Shown: positions 58,756 through 64,000 of the stretch, one piece after another | How the letters are laid out: each line of letters begins with the position of its first letter | Position numbering within the stretch: the stretch's first letter is position 1 | DNA from: Hippasteria phrygiana | Lineage: Eukaryota; Echinodermata; Asteroidea; Valvatida; Goniasteridae | Assembly: GCA_037893225.1 (NCBI GenBank) | Contig: JAZGUH010000088.1 | Span: 2,144,501-2,208,500, forward strand | Direction: 5' to 3' | Length of the DNA stretch: 64,000 nucleotides | Notes under the pieces: model-generated | The model's database searches: none | What the model saw: only the letters and a program-made list of their open reading frames with translations | What the model was told of the DNA's origin: nothing | Program-made: the position numbers and the translations under genes

Positions 58756-59621
58756 TTTGAGCCCCAGATTACAGACGCAGACAATAGGATTAAAAGTTTT
58801 GATAAAACTTGCTGGATACCAAAAGAGATCGTTCAGGAAGAAACATAGAGGTAAGCAAGTTGCAGGCTTAATTATTAGTTACTGTAGTTTTAATGTAGTA
58901 ATGATATTTGACTGGACAATTTCATCGGGAATTCTAATCAATTTGTGTCAACATGTCATGGACATGTGTATATTTGTCCACTTATGGAGTTATGGCGATT
59001 GACAATGACGCTGCGTCATGCTGCGTATAGGCCAACTAACTGTCTGAAACACTCGAGTACATCAACTACAGCAATGACATAACAGTTTGATATATACAAT
59101 TTTTTAAATCCACTCTTCCAAAATATCATAGAGTTATTGCGGAGATTTTTGTCTTAAGGGTTCCATTTAAATAATAAAAATATAGAGGAAAAATTGCAAA
59201 GTTGAAACAATGCAGCACCCTCGATTCCTGATGTAAGCTTAAAATTGGTGGTGTGTTAATCCATTCCTCTATGAGTAATCTGTGATGATCAATCATTCAA
59301 AATATCAATCAAACATTTCATTTTGTGAAAAAAATGTTACAAAATATTAAGTAGTGACAAGAAAACTGCGTTCTTTTATAGAAAATAATTTGAGGTTTAA
59401 AATTAAATTATTTATACCAATTAAAATGCGTAAATGATAGTATGAAAGCGGGGAATACCAATGGAAAGAGCTGTTGAGGTAATTGTTGCAGCTTTTCTCT
59501 TCAGTCTTACCTACATATTACAAAATACAATGCAATTCACTTTTCTTCTAATTAAGTAATTACATAATCTATGGTTATTTATGTTACGTGATATCACGTA
59601 CGTGTGTGGTACACACTTTTT

Positions 59622-59782
59622 AACAAACACCTATTTTGCATATGGTATTAAGCAGACACAATATAAACTTATCAAAATGATTAACAAATGGTATAGTCTA
59701 AAAGTTTTAAACTATACCATTTGTTAATCATTTTGATAAGTTTATATTGTATCTGCTTTACCATATGCAATAGGTGTTTGTT
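59622..59782. repeat. 161 bp palindrome, copy B
   Basis: Counterpart of 3418-3578. One left-arm difference (aacaaatgg in place of aacagatgg) makes this copy slightly more symmetrical. Confidence 0.7.
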
Positions 59783-61032
59783 CAATTTTTTGGAGTGAGC
59801 AGTTTTTAGGAAGGCTGGCTCATGAGCCCTGCACCTCACTAATACTAGTAGTAGTATAGTTACCTGTGTTTCTAGAAATCTTGTAAACCTTGTGTGTACT
59901 CTATAATAGCACTGTCTTTAAAGGAGGTATTTCCCACATTTGTTTTATGCACATTTCATCAAGTGTTTATCCTATAGTTTCTTCAGTGTCACAACATTTG
60001 TAAAACCAGGTTCTAATATTCCAATTTTTAAAAGACAGTGTTCTGACCTATAATAACAAAGAGAAACAAGAACTGTTAGGAGAACAGCCCATTAGAAAAC
60101 CTATAACTGGGTTGACACATCATTTTCAACCCCAGTGGAGAGTCCTTGATCAAACACAATCCCACCATATGCAGCCAAGATAATCCCCATAATCACCTAA
60201 ATAAACAAACTCCTGTGACCAACACATCATCCCTGGATGAGTGCTGGAACTACTTTCAATGCAACATGATGGCTATATAAACACAGTATTATGATCGTTC
60301 TCTGTCATTTCTTCATTGATTTGTACTGTTAAAAAAAGAAAACAAAACACCATCTCACACATATAAGGATTTTAATATTTATATCAACTTATAGGGCCTA
60401 TCAGTTGCACAAAACAAAAGTGGACTCATTCAGCCACGATCGTGATTTCTAATAGGATTAGTGCCGATAAAAATCTTAATCTCCCAAAACAACCAATTGA
60501 CTCCCCTTAAGAAAAGTACCAAAAGGATGAGTAAGGACCCCATCAGTCAATAGGATTGGTCAAGTTGGCTTCTAAAAGGATATATTCATCATGACATTCA
60601 AAAAAAGTATCAATTTTGATTAAATTCTATTGGATCAAAACTACAATTTCCATTTGAGCATTGAATTAAATTTGACAAATAGAAACAAAGCAAGAGGAAT
60701 CCAAGATCTTCATACACCAAATATTTTTCATTTAGATACAATTAACACAAAATACATCAAATTTACAGACACATGAAGAATGATAAATATATTTCATACA
60801 AAATAAATTAAACGACTTTAACTCAATTACTTGAACTTATGAGCACTAAATTAAATAAAATCGAAAAATATTTACATATATTTATGATTTCAAATCCACA
60901 ATATTAATTTTGTATTACTCTTGCTTTTTTTTCAATAATAAATAGAGTAAGGTTATTGAACATCTATCAAATTAAATTGAAGGAAAAATCAGTTTTGTTA
61001 ATAGATGATATATGTATTTTCTCCATTTCCAG

Positions 61033-61437
61033 ATGTCTACACTCAAGGAACTGTTCCGGCAGAAAAACCGCTGTGGGTCCTCAGCAAGAGTGAAAGTAAT
61101 CTGTCAAGGCTCTGGGGCAAATGCCAACTGCTACGGTGTAGCCGATGCAACAATGGCAGCAGAATTGGTCCTCTTCGATATGTCAAAGGCACCAAAGATA
61201 ATCTGTGGATCCTGCATAATAATAATAAATGCCACTACAAAGGAAGCCGCACGAAAGGTTATTGAGGTTGGAAGAAATGCAAGAATCTGCAAAACTGGAA
61301 TGCTTGAAGTTCCACCAAGTCTGGAATGGGAAGCCAAAGACATCACAAATCCTCAACCAGCAGCATTTCTTCCTATTCCGGAAGTGAAAACATCACCATT
61401 GAAGACATTGACATCAGTAAAGGGACAAGTTGTTGGC
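61033..61437 (+). CDS. OB-fold (RPA-like) protein, copy B coding exon 1
   Basis: Same acceptor-ATG junction and gtgagt donor as copy A. The translation is identical over 135 residues; the one base change found (T at 61179 for C at 4969) is silent. It joins 63278-63493, and the last exon is beyond the window, so whether copy B is complete is unknown. Confidence 0.72.
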
Positions 61438-63277
61438 GTGAGTATTATACAAGAGTTATGAATGTGCTTAAAAATGCACAAAATCAAATTGTATAATCTT
61501 AAGTGAGATGAATTTTTAGATTGTAATTTATTGTGTAAGAGTATCTAAAAATTGTAGAGAAATCTTCAGATCAAAACCAATAATGTGATCCCAAGAGACC
61601 ATCTCATCAACATAATATTTATTAAATATATGTGAATTGGAGTTCACAGAATATTACAAGTCAAATCCACTTTTAATTATTCACATCTATAGGCAGATTG
61701 GAAACATTTTCTCTACAAAACGGGAACACAAGAGCAAAATCCAATAAACTCACCTCACAATTGATTTTCAAACAAATTAAATCTGTATAGGCACCTGATT
61801 AATATTATAAAGAAGTTTTATTTGATTTACTCATCTTTTTACATGCAAATCAACATTTATCCAAAACTGGAACTGAAAGAAGTAATTTTTACATTAAATG
61901 CCAATTTCATGTCACTTTCACTCTGAAATAAAACTACAAATTATTAATATGTACATGTTATTGCTATACTTGATCATTTCATAATTAAAAGTGACAAACA
62001 AAAAACTGCTATCCATTTATATGCAATTAATTTGTTATATTTTTCCACTTCATTTGTTTGTTAATACACTCAATTTATTAAATACAGTTGCTGCATTTAC
62101 TTACATATACCACCTGACTGTATTTTCCAACTTCAATCAAAAACATCTATCCTTAAACCCAAGTCACATTTTTTTATTCCTATTTTCCTCACAACTATCC
62201 TCCATCATAACAGTAAAACACATGATGAAGTTTTAAAATGTGGATATATGTATCACTTAATTAGTCTCCTTTGAAGAAATCAACACTGAAATTAACAAAA
62301 CTTTTGACTAATTGAGTAATAATTTCTCTGCCCTCAGAGAATAAAGGATGAAAATTAAATTTGCACTGCTACATGTCATTTGAACCAAAAAATGCTTCCA
62401 CTGACTTCTAAGCTTGACTCTCCTTTCATTGTATTGCCCACCACTTATATAACAATGGCACTCTACCACAAAAAAGATCATAAGAATAACTCGAAAATTC
62501 ACCTATCAATAAATCTAAGATTGTATCTTAAATCACATTTGTTTGCTTAATAAGACCACAATCACTTACAAGTTCAGTCATACAGTGAAGGCTTGATTTA
62601 AAAAATAAAAATCCTGTATCACAGGGCTTGTACGATCAACAATTTTGTATACACTGTGAACCCCTTGGATGTCATTTCCTATATAAAATGGACAGAGATT
62701 GGGAAGATATGATTCCAACAATACACATCCAAATACACACATTCCTACTCAATTCAAAATCACATCTGAATCCTACACACTATATTGTCCAACCTGGACA
62801 AAGAGTACATTATGACTTTATATGGCATTGACAGCTTCAACGTCATTTTGATTCAGGACTATGAAAGTGATTTTGGACCTTTATTGTTGAATTCACATCC
62901 TCCTAACCCTCCTGTCCATTTTTAATAGAATATCACATCCAAGGTTTTAGGGTTTATGGTTTATAGTGCAGTTAATCACTGCATCTACTGTTAGACCAGA
63001 ATTATTGTTACTAGATGACTGAAGCCAAAATAAAAATAGTATACGACACAGTTTGAAGTTTTAAAAAAGGAAGCTCATATGAGAAAAATTACTAACATTC
63101 ATATTCATTGGTACATTGTTGGAGATGGTCAGTCCAAACAAATTATATTTTTAGATAACTATTAATTTGATTTAATCTTATAATAATTAGTGCTTGATTT
63201 GTAAATGACAATTTAAATTTGACATTGCCAAAAAACCCAATAAGCCACTGGTCTCTCTTTGTTCCTTTATTATACAG

Positions 63278-63493
63278 CAAGAAATGGTCAAAACTGTGTG
63301 TACAAAGGGGCGAGACGTTCAAGTCAAGAATATCACCATGAGAGAACGGGGCCAATCCTGCAGGGTCGCCTTGTGGAGGAACCACTCCTCAGCGGATGTC
63401 AGCATCGGTGACTTCCTTGAGATTACAAATGTCATAATCAACGAGTATGACAGTGAAAAGTACCTGAACACTACAAGACTTACTCTTCTGAAG
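63278..63493 (+). CDS. OB-fold (RPA-like) protein, copy B coding exon 2
   Basis: Base-identical to the copy A exon, with intact acceptor and gtaaat donor in phase 0. It carries the GDFLEITN-type OB strands. With no damage in the visible 207 codons, this copy could still be expressed. Confidence 0.72.
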
Positions 63494-63602
63494 GTAAATA
63501 TTAGGCTTTTTTACTTAATATATGTCATTCGGCAAATAATCCACAAGGGAAAGTGACTCGGTTAATTTTGAATAGGTTTTCAAATTGAACAAAGAAACTG
63601 AC

Positions 63603-63678
63603 AGAAGCCGGAATCGAACCCGCGACCTCCGGAATAATGTACCAGCGCTCTACCAAGTGAGCTGTCTTGCTCTATCCC
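63603..63678 (-). repeat. tRNA-derived SINE fragment, copy B
   Basis: Same A- and B-box sequence as 7400-7475, without visible change in the boxes. Located just after coding exon 2 in the intron. Confidence 0.6.
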
Positions 63679-63689
63679 AGATAACATTT

Positions 63690-63920
63690 TTCAGTGGGCC
63701 ACCGGAGGGCCATCGGTGGCAGAATTAGTGGCCCAGATCAGTGGCAGCCACTGGTGGGCAGATGGTGGTTTTGTCCATATTGGCCCTCCAGTGGACCTCC
63801 AAAAGGCTGATAGGTGGCTGATAGGTGGCATATATAGGTGGCCCACTGGCTGATCTCCGGTGGCTCTCCGATGGCTCTCCGGTGGCTCTCTGGTGGCCCT
63901 CCGCTGGCCCACTGGCTGAT
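63690..63920. repeat. GC-rich minisatellite, copy B
   Basis: Contracted version of 7480-7740, lacking about two gtggccctccggt units present in copy A and with small indels, showing recent length change. Confidence 0.7.
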
Positions 63921-64000
63921 TTTAGTTTTAAAAAATAAATAAATAAAAATAATAGAACCCCCTGCTGTTCTTTTCCCCATGCACATCTTATGCTCGAACG

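Larger units (their letters stand above)
55209..64000. repeat. Segmental duplication, copy B
   Basis: Direct-orientation partner of 1-7815. It differs by scattered substitutions, short indels, fewer GC-rich minisatellite units, and one ~1 kb mobile-element insertion at 57187. It continues beyond the right edge. Confidence 0.93.

Overview
The window looks like AT-rich nuclear DNA of an animal, most likely a marine invertebrate. The evidence is spliced genes with GT-AG introns, a tRNA-derived SINE, Tc1/mariner and foldback elements, a very large satellite array, a minisatellite and a giant Helentron-type rolling-circle transposon. I cannot name the species. There are no bacterial operons, rRNA genes or CRISPR arrays. 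Only one host-like protein gene is visible (plus a second copy of its front part); nearly everything else is mobile or tandemly repeated DNA.

Layout. (1) 1-7815 is near-identical to 55209-64000. This long duplication carries a small inverted-repeat element, a ~1 kb foldback element, a GC-rich promoter-like patch with a non-coding first exon, and the coding exons of a predicted 290-residue protein with an RPA-like OB fold. Copy A continues to its last exon at 9925-10176. Copy B runs off the right edge after its second coding exon. (2) 10.2-15.4 kb holds a poly(A) signal, a decayed Tc1/mariner element, a paired direct repeat, CRE-doublet-rich sequence and poly-C tracts. (3) 15.4-33.4 kb is a head-to-tail array of about six elements (E0-E5), each built from ~587 bp monomers. 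Unit boundaries carry a 5' palindrome and a 3' stem-loop followed by CTAGTT, as expected of non-autonomous Helentron/HINE elements. Each monomer carries a CTCF-like motif, paired CRE palindromes, ETS-like sites and often an E-box. (4) 33.4-35.6 kb holds a possible LTR and small repeats. (5) 35.6-42.6 kb is an 83 bp minisatellite array interrupted by conserved ~550 bp spacers. (6) 43526-53173 on the minus strand is one uninterrupted ~3215-residue reading frame with PHD finger, herpes-tegument-like (C76-type) cysteine protease, OTU protease, basic repeats, HUH Rep, PIF1-type helicase and AP-like endonuclease. (7) 53.2-55.2 kb holds a third foldback copy and a perfect hairpin, then copy B of the duplication begins. 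Copy B contains a ~1 kb TU-like element whose empty target site is preserved in copy A.

How the parts may relate. The Helentron is the only apparent source of rolling-circle transposition enzymes here, and E0-E5 have the structure expected of elements such an enzyme could mobilise and concatenate. I could not find shared termini, so that link is inference. The OB-fold gene is probably a host gene; its coding sequence is conserved between the two copies while the surrounding non-coding DNA has diverged slightly.
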